Positions 55,073 through 64,000 of a DNA stretch of 64,000 nt are shown piece after piece. Position 1 is the stretch's first letter. Each line of letters starts with the position of its first letter. Location: positions 1-64,000 of the forward strand of contig NZ_FONS01000003.1 of the NCBI RefSeq assembly GCF_900112985.1. The letters are read 5' to 3'. The stretch comes from Pedobacter antarcticus. GTDB taxonomy: Bacteria; Bacteroidota; Bacteroidia; Sphingobacteriales; Sphingobacteriaceae. Made by a program: the position numbers and the translations under genes. A model generated the notes under the pieces. That model was not told where the DNA came from. It made no database searches and saw only the letters and a program-made list of their open reading frames with translations.

Positions 55073-58000
55073 ATGCCTAAAATTTACCAAATCAACAACA
55101 AGATCTTGGATAGGATCATCTTGTCAGAATTGAGAAAACAAATCAAAGTTTCCTCCGCCGGCCTCAAAACCGGACTATTTCTATTACTTCTGTTTTTTAG
55201 CCGCGCAGCATTTGCACAGCATACTGTAACTGGTACAGTAAAAGACGAAAAGGGCCTGGCTATGCCCGGTGTTTCCATTAAAGTCAAAAAAGCCGGTGGC
55301 GGAGCCATAACCGATGGAAACGGAAAATTCGCCATCAGCACAGCCGCCGACGGCATATTGGAATTCAGCTATATTGGTTATCTGAATCAGGAAATCAAAA
55401 TATTAGGTAAATCATCTGTCCAGGTGATTCTTGAGCCAGATGCGCAGCAAATGGATGAAGTTGTCGTGGTCGGTTATACCTCTAAAAGTAAGTCCCAGAT
55501 TGTCAGCTCAGTTTCGACAGTTACCGCTAAACAACTAAATGATGTAACCAGCAATAGCACAAGTAATTTATTGCAAGGTAAAGCAGCTGGTGTCGTTGTA
55601 ACTTCGGCCTCTGGCCAGCCAGGTGCCGCAACTAGTATTCGTATCCGGGGTACAGGTACAATAAGTGCCGGAGCAGAACCATTAACGGTAGTAGATGGTG
55701 TAATCGGAGGTTCGGCAAACCCAAGGGATATTGAGTCAGTTACTGTATTGAAAGATGCCGCAGCTACCGGTCTTTATGGTTCAAGAGCCGCAAATGGTGT
55801 TATTGTAATTACCACTAAACAAGGTAAAAGCGGTAAAACACAGATAAATTACAGTGGCACGTACGGTGTAAATACTGCTTCCCAGGGTAATTTCAATTTA
55901 ATGAACGGGCAGCAGCTTAAAGACTACAGCACCTATCTTTACAGTAATGATTATGATGCTAAGCGGTCTTCGTATATCAAACAGCTTTCCGCCACCAATC
56001 CTAACCCAAGTCAGGATCAGATAGATGCTTTTTTAACCACTAAAGGATTACCGCTTCAAAGTGCAGCCTATCTCAGCAATTTTATCCCGGAAACAGCGGG
56101 TAATACAGATTGGAGAGACCTGGCATTCCGTACGGCCTATACCAATAATCAGAATATTAATATCTCAGGCGGAGACAGCCGAACACATTTTTATATCGGT
56201 GCCAATTATTATGATGAACAAGGAACATTAATCAACACGGGTGTCAACAACATCAATTTCAGGGTAAATTTAGATCATCAGATCAACGACCGCCTGAAAG
56301 TAACTACAAGGATTAATGCAGGATTTGGTAAAAAAAACAATGATCAGACCGGTGCCTTATATCAAAGTGCAACTAATATGCCCTGGGATAATCCATTTAA
56401 TGCCGATGGTTCTCCGAAATATGTAGATCAGGAAACACAATGGTTCGGAAGGGATCATAGTAATTTTGTGTACCTCAGTGATTATAATGTGGATAATGAA
56501 CGTACACAAAACCTTTCCGGCGATTTAAAATTAGAGTATAAAATCAATAAATACCTGAATTTTACTACCTCTAACAGATATACTACGAGTAATTCAAGGA
56601 GCGAAGTCCTGACAGATGCCCGCACACCGACAGGGAAAGCTAATTCCGGAGAATTAAAGAATATTTACGGCTACTCAAATTCGGTAATTACGTCTAACCT
56701 GTTTAATACGGCATTTGATCTGGGCAAACACCATATTTCCGGGATAGCAGGATTTGAATATCAACAAAACTATACGGATAACATGACCGGTATCGGATAC
56801 GGTATTCAACCGGGTCTGGAAATCCTGGATGCAACTGCTACTCCAAAATCCTTAAATGGCTCAAAATCGAAAAGCCGTTATGTCTCTGAATTGTTCATGG
56901 GAGATTATAATTACGATAATCGTTATTTCGGAACTGTATCACTTAGAAATGATGGAAGTTCCAAATTTGGAAGAAATCATATGTACGGCTTATTCTACAG
57001 TTTTGCGGGTGGCTGGCTTATTTCCAATGAAAGCTTCTTCAAATCCAAAACAATTACCAATCTGAAACTACGTGCCAGTTATGGAGTTACAGGAAATACA
57101 CCAACTGCAGATTACGGTTCCTTACCTCTGTATACCTTTAATGTGCAATACAATAATATTCCTGGCGGCTATCCCTCGTCGCAGGGAAATCCAAACCTGA
57201 CCTGGGAAACACCCACTACAATTAACGCAGGTATGAATATCGGTTTCTGGAATAGAATAGAACTGAACGTCGATGTATATCAGCGTACCAATAAAGATTT
57301 GATTATTGAGGTTCCTTTGTCAAGCGCATCAGGTTTTTATCAGCTGACACAGAACATCGGTACCGTTAGAAACCGTGGTATTGATATTGAGCTGAATACA
57401 ATTAACCTGACGGGAGCTTTCAAATGGAATACGACCTTCAACATTGGATTCAATAAGAACAAAGTCGGCAAATTATACCAGGACCAGCCTATCGATAAAT
57501 TCACTAATCAGAGAATTGCCGTCGGTCAGGATATGAATTCATGGTTCATGCGCGAATGGGCAGGTGTTAATCCTGATAATGGTGAACCGCTGTGGTACAA
57601 AAGCAAAACTGAGGCCGATGGCAGTATTTCTACGACAACCACGAACGACTATAATGCTGCAGACAGAAGATATGTAGGAACATCTACCCCGAATTTCACA
57701 GGAGGTATGGGGAATGAATTTTCTTATAAAAACTTTAGTCTGAATGCGTTTTTCAATTTCGTGTCCGGAAGTAAGATCTACAATTCGAGCAGGGAGTTAT
57801 TCGATGCAGACGGTGCCTACCCACAGTATAACAGTATGGTATTAAAGGATGACTGGAACCGTTGGGAAAAAGCCGGCGACATAGCTACTCATCCAAAAGC
57901 AGTTGTAAACGGAAACAAACTTTCCTACAAACCTTCATCCAGATATTTGGAAGACGGATCTTACCTGCGTCTGCGGAATGTGACTTTTGCGTATAATTTC

Positions 58001-58201
58001 CCGGAAAGTGTCACTAAAAAATTAAATCTGTCAAACCTGCGCGTATTTGTAAGTGGTGACAATCTGCTCACACTAACTAAATTCTCTGGAATGGACCCTG
58101 AGGTATCAGACCTGGAACCAAATACAGCAAACAGCGGAGTAAGCGGATTCAGATATCCGATCAGCAAAAAAGTAATGTTCGGTGTTAATTTAAACTTCTA
58201 A
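55073..58201 (+). CDS. SusC/RagA-family TonB-linked outer-membrane transporter
   Basis: A 1042-residue transporter: signal peptide (about 30-48, 'LFLLLLFFSRAAFAQ') after a long basic N-terminus, carboxypeptidase-like domain ('VTGTVKDEKGLAMPGVSIKV', about 52-125), TonB-box-like 'MDEVVVVGY', plug domain ('IRIRGTGTISAGAEPLTVVD', 'GLYGSRAANGVIVITTK') and a beta-barrel to the C-terminal Phe. It imports oligosaccharides across the outer membrane with the SusD partner 24 bases downstream. LacI operators stand upstream. Confidence 0.95.
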   Translation: MPKIYQINNKILDRIILSELRKQIKVSSAGLKTGLFLLLLFFSRAAFAQHTVTGTVKDEKGLAMPGVSIKVKKAGGGAITDGNGKFAISTAADGILEFSYIGYLNQEIKILGKSSVQVILEPDAQQMDEVVVVGYTSKSKSQIVSSVSTVTAKQLNDVTSNSTSNLLQGKAAGVVVTSASGQPGAATSIRIRGTGTISAGAEPLTVVDGVIGGSANPRDIESVTVLKDAAATGLYGSRAANGVIVITTKQGKSGKTQINYSGTYGVNTASQGNFNLMNGQQLKDYSTYLYSNDYDAKRSSYIKQLSATNPNPSQDQIDAFLTTKGLPLQSAAYLSNFIPETAGNTDWRDLAFRTAYTNNQNINISGGDSRTHFYIGANYYDEQGTLINTGVNNINFRVNLDHQINDRLKVTTRINAGFGKKNNDQTGALYQSATNMPWDNPFNADGSPKYVDQETQWFGRDHSNFVYLSDYNVDNERTQNLSGDLKLEYKINKYLNFTTSNRYTTSNSRSEVLTDARTPTGKANSGELKNIYGYSNSVITSNLFNTAFDLGKHHISGIAGFEYQQNYTDNMTGIGYGIQPGLEILDATATPKSLNGSKSKSRYVSELFMGDYNYDNRYFGTVSLRNDGSSKFGRNHMYGLFYSFAGGWLISNESFFKSKTITNLKLRASYGVTGNTPTADYGSLPLYTFNVQYNNIPGGYPSSQGNPNLTWETPTTINAGMNIGFWNRIELNVDVYQRTNKDLIIEVPLSSASGFYQLTQNIGTVRNRGIDIELNTINLTGAFKWNTTFNIGFNKNKVGKLYQDQPIDKFTNQRIAVGQDMNSWFMREWAGVNPDNGEPLWYKSKTEADGSISTTTTNDYNAADRRYVGTSTPNFTGGMGNEFSYKNFSLNAFFNFVSGSKIYNSSRELFDADGAYPQYNSMVLKDDWNRWEKAGDIATHPKAVVNGNKLSYKPSSRYLEDGSYLRLRNVTFAYNFPESVTKKLNLSNLRVFVSGDNLLTLTKFSGMDPEVSDLEPNTANSGVSGFRYPISKKVMFGVNLNF

Positions 58202-58225
58202 TCAGGCTACAAAAAATCTAAGAAA

Positions 58226-59713
58226 ATGAAAGCTAATTATAAAATATGTATAGCAATGGCGCTGATCTGCACTTTCGGCTCCTGTAAAAAAGACCTTGAG
58301 CTCCCACCCTACAGCGGTATAATTAATGAAACCGTTGTCAGCACGCTCGAAGGACTACAATCAGCAACGATAGGAACTTACAATTACATAAAAGATGCGT
58401 ATTACGTAAGAAATTATCATATCCTTTCTGAATATGCCAGTGATAACGTTTCACTGAGCGGCACAACAACTGACCCTTTATTTTTTGCTTATAATTATCA
58501 ACATCAAAAAAACCAGGGGAATGTCGCCAATATCTGGAGAAAGGCCTACCAAGCTATTTATGGCACCAACGTGGTCATCGAAAAAGTTGCTGAAAGTGAC
58601 GATCCGGTAAGAAACCAGCTCCTGGGTGAGAATTACTTTCTGCGGGCCATGGTCCATTTTGATCTGGTTAAACTTTTTGGCAGACCATATACCGATGATC
58701 AGGGCGAATCGCTCGGGGTAATGATAAAAACTAATACAGATGTTAAAGAACTTCCTGCAAGATCCAAGGTCAAGGATGTTTATCAGCTTGTCTTGTCAGA
58801 TCTGCTTAAAGCAGAAGGACTGATGAACAGTACTAAAATAAATAATTTCGCATCAAAGGAGGTTGCTACGGCGATGCTGAGCCGGGTATATCTCTATATG
58901 GGAGATTATCAGAAAGCGTGGGAATATTCAGATAAAGTGATCAAAACCCAACGGTACAACCTGGTCTCTACTGGTGAATATCCAAAGTATTTCACTAAAT
59001 CTCCCGAAGAGAATTCAGAGACAATTTTTGCTATCAAACATGTACTCACCGATGACCGTCTGGATGACGCAATAGGTTCCATGTACTGGGGAGGTGATTT
59101 GGGTTACGGAGAAATGTACGCCTCTCAGACTTATAGAGAGCTATTAAATAAACACCCTGAAGATGTAAGAAACTCATTTGTGGTTCCTCAATATGAAAAA
59201 GATGCTAATGGTAATATCAAAAAAGATGCACAAGGCAACCCGATTCTTCAAAAAAGGAATGGATACGCTAAATATTTCATTAACAAGTATTCCTTTCAAA
59301 ATGGTTATGAGACACTGAGTTCGCCTGTGGTGCTCAGACTAGCCGAAATGTACCTCACCAGGGCAGAAGCCGCCTATCAGATGGGAAGAATCCAGGAAGC
59401 ACTGGATGATGTTAATACCATCAGACAAAGAGCAGGATTGAGTGGTAATTCTCTGTTCTCTACCAGCAATATGCAGGGCTATACTAACGTACTGGATATT
59501 ATTCTAGATGAACGAAGACTGGAGTTTGCTTTTGAGTCACAGCGCAAATTTGACGTGTTTAGAAATAAGCAAACCATGTATAGAAACTATCCGGGTACGC
59601 ATCTGCCATCAGGAGAAACGCAGCAGGAGATTAAATACACCAGCCCCCGGGTAATTTACTTTATTCCCGAAAATGATATGGTTGTTAACCCTAACTTAGT
59701 TCAAAACCCCTAA
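58226..59713 (+). CDS. SusD/RagB-family surface glycan-binding lipoprotein
   Basis: A 495-residue lipoprotein (signal 'MALICTFGSCKKDLE', Cys about 20) with SusD TPR-like helices ('NYFLRAMVHFDLVKLFGRPY', 'AMLSRVYLYMGDYQKAWEYS') and the C-terminal SusD fold ('LRLAEMYLTRAEAAYQMGRI', 'DERRLEFAFESQRKFDVFRN'). It sits over the SusC pore and captures glycan. Followed by a weak terminator that may lower downstream expression. Confidence 0.95.
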   Translation: MKANYKICIAMALICTFGSCKKDLELPPYSGIINETVVSTLEGLQSATIGTYNYIKDAYYVRNYHILSEYASDNVSLSGTTTDPLFFAYNYQHQKNQGNVANIWRKAYQAIYGTNVVIEKVAESDDPVRNQLLGENYFLRAMVHFDLVKLFGRPYTDDQGESLGVMIKTNTDVKELPARSKVKDVYQLVLSDLLKAEGLMNSTKINNFASKEVATAMLSRVYLYMGDYQKAWEYSDKVIKTQRYNLVSTGEYPKYFTKSPEENSETIFAIKHVLTDDRLDDAIGSMYWGGDLGYGEMYASQTYRELLNKHPEDVRNSFVVPQYEKDANGNIKKDAQGNPILQKRNGYAKYFINKYSFQNGYETLSSPVVLRLAEMYLTRAEAAYQMGRIQEALDDVNTIRQRAGLSGNSLFSTSNMQGYTNVLDIILDERRLEFAFESQRKFDVFRNKQTMYRNYPGTHLPSGETQQEIKYTSPRVIYFIPENDMVVNPNLVQNP

Positions 59714-59718
59714 TAAGC

Positions 59719-59750
59719 AGAACCCCGCAAACAAATGCGGGGTTCTTTGA
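59719..59750 (+). terminator. Terminator or attenuator after SusD
   Basis: AGAACCCCGC (59719-59728) pairs with GCGGGGTTCT (59737-59746). The following TTTGATT run is weak, so read-through to the DUF3472 gene is likely. Confidence 0.6.
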
Positions 59751-59765
59751 TTGATACCTTTCGCT

Positions 59766-61010
59766 ATGAAAAATAAAAAACAGAGCAAACTGATTATAGT
59801 CTTATTAGCCTTACTCGTTTCAGGAATAAATTTACCGGCTGCTATCAGACAGCAACCGGTTATTATTCCAGTAGCCGGAAACAGCTGGAAGAAAGATAAT
59901 TCGGTCCGCATCTACTTTAACCTGTCAAAACCAACCAAAAGCAGAATAAGCCTTGACATCATACCAGATGGAGATGCTGAAATCGTAATCAAAGCAGGGA
60001 AAAAGTCACGTACTTTAAAACTGACTGGAAATGCTCCGCAAATGATAGATGCAGGTACATTTCAGTTCGACCGTTCTGGCTATTCCACTATAGAACTAAT
60101 TAAAAAGTCTGGCAATCTGGGTATTGCACGAGCTGTTCATCTGAACGATCTGCCCGCTGAGGTACAAACCAATTATGTAAAAGATAATCAGGACAACAGA
60201 TTTTACTGGGGAAGACGCGGGCCTTCTGTACATTTAAATTACGACGTACCGGAAACGTTAGTCAAACAAGATATTTCCTGGTTCTATAATGAGATTACGG
60301 TATCTGAAGGGAAAGACCCGGTTGGCTCATATTTTATGGCCAATGGTTTTGGAGAAGGTTATTTTGGGATACAGGTTAATTCTAAAGCCGAGAGACGGGT
60401 GCTGTTCTCCATTTGGAGCCCCTTCCATACCGATGACCCTTCTGCAATTCCCGAAGATCAAAAGATACTGATGCTTAGAAAAGGCAAAAATGTGCAGGCA
60501 GGTGAATTTGGAGATGAAGGATCTGGTGGTCAGAGTTTTCTGGTCTATCCATGGAAGGCAGGAAAGAAATATGAATTTCTGACCAGCGCGGTCCCCGATA
60601 AAGCGACAAATTCTACAGTTTACACTTCCTATTTTAAACCAGCTGACGCAGAGTGGATGCTCATTGCCAGTTTCCGCAGACCGCAGACGCAAACATATCT
60701 TACCAGGCTCCACTCCTTTTTAGAAAATTTCGACCCGGAAATGGGTGACCAGACGAGAAAAGCGGTTTACAGCAATCAATGGATCAGAGACAAATCTGGT
60801 CATTGGATTTCATTATCCAAAGCCAAATTCAGCGGAGATGACATTGCCAAAAGAGCATATCGGATCGATTATGCCGGTGGTTTAAGCAAGAATGGATTTT
60901 TTCTTCAAAACGGAGGATTTTTTAGTCCGGGAGTACCTTTGAATGAAATTTTCACCCTCCCACGCAATGCAGTCCATCCCCCGGAAATAGACTTCAGCCT
61001 GCTCCGGTAA
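59766..61010 (+). CDS. DUF5077/DUF3472 exported protein
   Basis: A 414-residue protein from ATG 59766 with a signal peptide (KNKKQSKLIIVLLALLVSGI). The N-terminal beta-sandwich (about 35-135) looks like DUF5077; the second part has DUF3472 features ('YNEITVSEGKDPVGSYFMAN', 'GFGEGYFGIQVNSKAERRVL', 'SFLVYPWKAGKKYEFL'). These domains occur in carbohydrate loci and may bind or cleave glycans; the activity is not established. Its position after SusCD supports that. Confidence 0.8.
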   Translation: MKNKKQSKLIIVLLALLVSGINLPAAIRQQPVIIPVAGNSWKKDNSVRIYFNLSKPTKSRISLDIIPDGDAEIVIKAGKKSRTLKLTGNAPQMIDAGTFQFDRSGYSTIELIKKSGNLGIARAVHLNDLPAEVQTNYVKDNQDNRFYWGRRGPSVHLNYDVPETLVKQDISWFYNEITVSEGKDPVGSYFMANGFGEGYFGIQVNSKAERRVLFSIWSPFHTDDPSAIPEDQKILMLRKGKNVQAGEFGDEGSGGQSFLVYPWKAGKKYEFLTSAVPDKATNSTVYTSYFKPADAEWMLIASFRRPQTQTYLTRLHSFLENFDPEMGDQTRKAVYSNQWIRDKSGHWISLSKAKFSGDDIAKRAYRIDYAGGLSKNGFFLQNGGFFSPGVPLNEIFTLPRNAVHPPEIDFSLLR

Positions 61011-61025
61011 ATTTGCACTGATAGA

Positions 61026-61063
61026 AAAAAAGGAGGCTTACCAACCGGTAAGCCTCCTTTTTT
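61026..61063 (+). terminator. Terminator of the SusCD-DUF3472 unit
   Basis: AGGAGGCTTACC (61031-61042) pairs perfectly with GGTAAGCCTCCT (61047-61058), flanked by A and T runs. Confidence 0.88.
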
Positions 61064-61107
61064 GTTAATAATTATTTAATATTAAAAGATAATCGCAACT
61101 TGCATAC

Positions 61108-62136
61108 ATGTCGGTTAAACCAACAACCATTAAAGAAATTGCTAAATTACTGGACATTTCAGTAAGTACAGTTTCCCGCGCTCTAAATGACCATCCCAGT
61201 ATTGGCCTAACTACAAAAATGCGGGTCAGGAAAATAGCTAAAGAATTAAATTACGAACCAAATCAACGTGCAATCCAGTTTCTTCAAGGAAAATCGCATA
61301 CTATTGGCGTTATTTTGCCTGAACTCTCTGAATCTTTTTTTTCTGCTGCAATCAGCGGGATTGAAGAAATTGCCTATAAACGTAATTATACTGTGCTGCT
61401 GGCCCAGTCTCATGACGATGCCGATCTGGAAAAAGTATTACTGGAGAAAATGAAAACACAAAGGGTTGACGGTTTATTGATCTCAGTAGCAAAAACAACC
61501 ATAAATTTTGATCATTTTGAAGCACTGAACCGATTGCAGATTCCGATTGTGTTTTTTGATCGTATCCCTGCCATAAAAAACATTCACTCCGTAGCATCTA
61601 ACCTGGAAACCGGCACTTACGAGGCAGTGAGCTTCCTGCTGAAAAAAGGGCACAGGACTATTGGGATGATCAATGGTCCGACCAATATGACCTCCAGTGC
61701 AGAACGTAAAAACGGATATATCAAAGCGATGACTTCGCACCGCCTTAAATATGATCCTTCATTAATGATTCATACAGCCCTGACAGAAGAAGATACCATT
61801 CAGGCAATGAATACATTTATTCACCATAAACGTAAACCTACTGCTGTTGTTACCTTTAACGACTATGTCGCACTCTTCGCTATGCGTTATGCACGCTCAC
61901 AGAACCTGAAGATCAATAAGGACATTGAGTTTGTAAGTTATGCTAACCTGCCTATTATAGAATACATGGAAAACACACCGATTGCCTCGGTAGAACAATT
62001 TCCATTTAAACAAGGTCAAAAGGCTGCAGATATTCTTCTCGATCTGATTAACAGCCCTAAACCAGATAACAGCACAGAACAGGCCTGGTATAAAGTAGTT
62101 GTAGAATCTGAGTTGGTAACAGGTAAAAATAAATAA
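61108..62136 (+). CDS. LacI-family transcriptional regulator
   Basis: A 342-residue regulator: LacI HTH and hinge ('TIKEIAKLLDISVSTVSRAL', 'KIAKELNYEPNQRAIQFLQG', about 5-60) and a periplasmic-binding-like sugar domain ('TIGVILPELSESFFSAAISG', 'RTIGMINGPTNMTSSAERKN', 'IVFFDRIPAI'). It is flanked by genes with CAAACGTTTG sites and is the obvious regulator of the GH109/SusCD/kinase set. A sugar ligand of the N-acetylhexosamine type is inferred. Confidence 0.93.
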   Translation: MSVKPTTIKEIAKLLDISVSTVSRALNDHPSIGLTTKMRVRKIAKELNYEPNQRAIQFLQGKSHTIGVILPELSESFFSAAISGIEEIAYKRNYTVLLAQSHDDADLEKVLLEKMKTQRVDGLLISVAKTTINFDHFEALNRLQIPIVFFDRIPAIKNIHSVASNLETGTYEAVSFLLKKGHRTIGMINGPTNMTSSAERKNGYIKAMTSHRLKYDPSLMIHTALTEEDTIQAMNTFIHHKRKPTAVVTFNDYVALFAMRYARSQNLKINKDIEFVSYANLPIIEYMENTPIASVEQFPFKQGQKAADILLDLINSPKPDNSTEQAWYKVVVESELVTGKNK

Positions 62137-62141
62137 TTACA

Positions 62142-62151
62142 CAACCGTTTG
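62142..62151 (+). promoter_or_regulatory. LacI-type operator-like site before the kinase gene
   Basis: CAACCGTTTG differs by one base from the CAAACGTTTG operators and lies just after the LacI stop, about 72 bases before the kinase start. Confidence 0.55.
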
Positions 62152-62222
62152 CACAAAAATCTCCTAACGAAATTGTTTAAGTTTGGTTTGATGTCTTTAT
62201 GAACAATCATTCCTAAATCTAT

Positions 62223-63278
62223 ATGCATAACCAAATATTAGCCCAATACGGAAATCATCTTTCAAATTCGCAAATTCAATTATTTGGTGATGGATTAATC
62301 AATAAAACCTGGAAAATAAAAACGGTAGCCGGAAACTATATTCTGCAGCAGGTTAATGCATCTGTTTTTAAAACCCCGGAGGATATAGATGAGAACCTGA
62401 ATAAACTTCGGCTATATCTGGAAAAGAACAATCCCGAATATCTGTTCATTTCTCCATTACCTACGCTAATTGGTGAATCCTTGGTTCATACCGAAGAAGG
62501 CTATTTCAGGCTTTTCCCCTTCGTAGAAAACTCCCATAGTTTAAATGTGCTTACTCAACCGAAAGAGGCTTTTGAAGGTGCTGCCCAATTTGGTAAATTT
62601 TCCCGCGTGCTGCAGGATTTTGACGTCAGCCAGTTAAAAATCACACTCCCCGATTTTCACAATCTTAGTTTACGCTACCAGCAATTTAATACCGCGCTGG
62701 AAAATGCTTCTGCAGAAAGAAAGGCCCGTTCTTCAAACCTGACCAGCTTTATCCAGGATCATCGCGATATTGTAGACACTTATGAGAAAATCGTCAGTGA
62801 AAATCTGATTCCGGTGCGGGTAGTTCATCATGATACTAAAATTAATAATGTGTTGCTCAATCAGCAAAACAAAGGAATGTGCGTGATAGATCTTGATACT
62901 GTTATGCCCGGATACTTTATAAGTGATGTTGGAGATATGATGCGTACCTATCTTTCTTCTGCTAACGAAGAAGAGACAGATCTCAGCCAGATAAACGTCC
63001 GCAAAGCGTTCTTCAAAGCCATCTATGCGGGTTATATGTCGGAAATGGGTAATGTCTTAACTGCTGAAGAACAGGAATATTTCATCTATTCCGGAAAATT
63101 CCTCATTTATATGCAGGCCATCCGCTTCCTGACGGACTATTTAAGTGAAGATGTTTATTATGGATCACGTTATCCGGGTCACAATTTAAACAGAGCTGCC
63201 AATCAGATCCGTTTACTCGAATGTTATCTGAAAATGGAGGATGAGCTGAACGCAATGGTTGCCACAGCCGGGTACTAA
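62223..63278 (+). CDS. NahK-like N-acetylhexosamine 1-kinase (aminoglycoside phosphotransferase fold)
   Basis: A 351-residue kinase: small lobe with 'NYILQQVNASVFKTPEDIDE' and 'YFRLFPFVENSHS', catalytic loop 'PVRVVHHDTKINNVLLN' (about 199-215) and metal-binding 'VIDLDTVMPGYFISDVGDMM'. Length and motifs fit NahK, which phosphorylates GalNAc/GlcNAc at C1. Together with the GH109 gene it suggests salvage of released GalNAc. A homoserine-kinase-like activity is less likely. Its own operator-like site precedes it. Confidence 0.8.
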   Translation: MHNQILAQYGNHLSNSQIQLFGDGLINKTWKIKTVAGNYILQQVNASVFKTPEDIDENLNKLRLYLEKNNPEYLFISPLPTLIGESLVHTEEGYFRLFPFVENSHSLNVLTQPKEAFEGAAQFGKFSRVLQDFDVSQLKITLPDFHNLSLRYQQFNTALENASAERKARSSNLTSFIQDHRDIVDTYEKIVSENLIPVRVVHHDTKINNVLLNQQNKGMCVIDLDTVMPGYFISDVGDMMRTYLSSANEEETDLSQINVRKAFFKAIYAGYMSEMGNVLTAEEQEYFIYSGKFLIYMQAIRFLTDYLSEDVYYGSRYPGHNLNRAANQIRLLECYLKMEDELNAMVATAGY

Positions 63279-63340
63279 AATTAGGGCTCTTTTCAATTTC
63301 TAATTGTCAGAAGCATAAAATTTACAGATATTCGGCGCGG

Positions 63341-64000
63341 ATGAAAATATTGTACGCCATTCAGGCAACCGGAAACGGTCATATTAGCCGGGCCAGAGAA
63401 ATCGTTCCTCTATTGCAGAAATACGGGACGGTCGATTTGCTGGTAAGCGGTACTCAGGCAGATATGCAGCTGGATCAGGAGGTAAAATACCGCTTTCATG
63501 GCTTCAGTTTTGTTTTTGGCCGGAAAGGTGGTGTACATCATTGGGAAACCTGGAAATCAATGAACCTGCGCAGGTTTTTCCGAGACATGCAAAGCCTTCC
63601 ATTGAAAGACTATAATCTGATTATTAATGATTTCGAACCGGTTTCCGCCTGGGCCTGTAAATTACAGGGTATAGAAAGTGTGGGTCTAAGCCATCAGGCC
63701 GCTTTTCAGTCTCCCCTGGTACCTAAATCCAAAAGCATCGACTGGGCGCAACTGGTCATGAAGTATTACGCCCCCGCCAGCCACTATATTGGTTTTCATT
63801 TTAAACGTTACGACCAATTTATTTATACGCCGGTTATACGCTCGGAAATCCGGCGTTTAGAGATATCAGATCTCGGCCATTACACCGTATATCTGCCTTC
63901 GATCGCCGATAAATGGCTGGTACCTGTTTTAAAACAAGTACCTGACGTAAAGTGGGAGATCTTCTCTAAACATATTTCCAGTGCTTACTCAGATGGAAAT
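63341..64000 (+). CDS. Glycosyltransferase-family protein, N-terminal part (cut by window edge)
   Basis: Open from ATG 63341 through the window end (220 codons). It starts 'MKILYAIQATGNGHISRARE', a GT-B glycosyltransferase N-terminus with a glycine-rich nucleotide-sugar loop, and continues 'YNLIINDFEPVSAWACKLQG' and 'ESVGLSHQAAFQSPLVPKSK'. It resembles MurG/MJ1255-like transferases. 62 bases after the kinase in the same direction, so it may be cotranscribed, though it could start an unrelated unit. Confidence 0.75.
   Translation, partial: MKILYAIQATGNGHISRAREIVPLLQKYGTVDLLVSGTQADMQLDQEVKYRFHGFSFVFGRKGGVHHWETWKSMNLRRFFRDMQSLPLKDYNLIINDFEPVSAWACKLQGIESVGLSHQAAFQSPLVPKSKSIDWAQLVMKYYAPASHYIGFHFKRYDQFIYTPVIRSEIRRLEISDLGHYTVYLPSIADKWLVPVLKQVPDVKWEIFSKHISSAYSDGN

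Overview
The window looks like chromosomal DNA of a Sphingobacteriaceae-type Bacteroidota (Pedobacter-like). Indicators are the SusC/SusD pair, SusD-type and other lipoproteins with SKKD-like tails after the lipobox Cys, promoter-like TAnnTTTG (-7) elements with TTTG (-33) partners, a futalosine-pathway mqnC, the alternative Bacteroidota GlmU, a lysyl-tRNA synthetase with a C-terminal extension, LytTR/LytS pairs and a Reg_prop/Y_Y_Y sensor kinase. This is inferred from gene content; no rRNA or tRNA gene was seen.

Layout. 1-336: 5' end of an IS3-type element (transposase OrfA, cut by the window edge). 363-6587: LOG-family nucleotide hydrolase, guaB, a remnant of a lost gene, two M16 peptidases and mqnC. 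6650-12059: two exported ferritin-like proteins, divergent from a LytTR response regulator and its propeller sensor kinase. 12485-19412: a small acidic protein, a GNAT-like protein, a XRE regulator, then the run rpmE2 / 58-residue ORF / glmU-like / tpiA / prmA / mpl. 19460-21726: a candidate structured RNA, then iscS-iscU-iscA. 21865-34710: acyl-CoA synthetase, lysS, a thioredoxin-like gene with ung, an Lrp regulator, an mntR-mntH pair with a visible operator, smpB, pcm, priA. 34711-44319: DUF423, an unknown membrane-anchored protein, the rpmH-rnpA-yidD-tsaB run, a LiaF/LytS/LytTR operon with a tandem operator, a ChaN-like protein, mscL and rpoN.

44360-50846 is the most unusual block. A receiver protein lies divergent from a tightly packed operon encoding an E1-like (ThiF) adenylyltransferase, a GNAT acyltransferase, a 7TMR-DISM sensor kinase, a receiver-kinase hybrid, a receiver and a small lipoprotein. 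It could make and sense a small acylated or adenylated signal; this is inference.

51008-64000: a CLC transporter with fluoride-type filter motifs, a structured intergenic repeat, then a carbohydrate locus: a GH109-type alpha-N-acetylgalactosaminidase, an unknown protein, SusC, SusD, a DUF5077/DUF3472 protein, a LacI regulator and a NahK-like N-acetylhexosamine kinase, followed by a glycosyltransferase cut by the window edge. Three perfect CAAACGTTTG palindromes sit between the divergent halves and a fourth, near-perfect one precedes the kinase. Together they suggest a LacI-controlled system for release, import and phosphorylation of GalNAc-type sugars.
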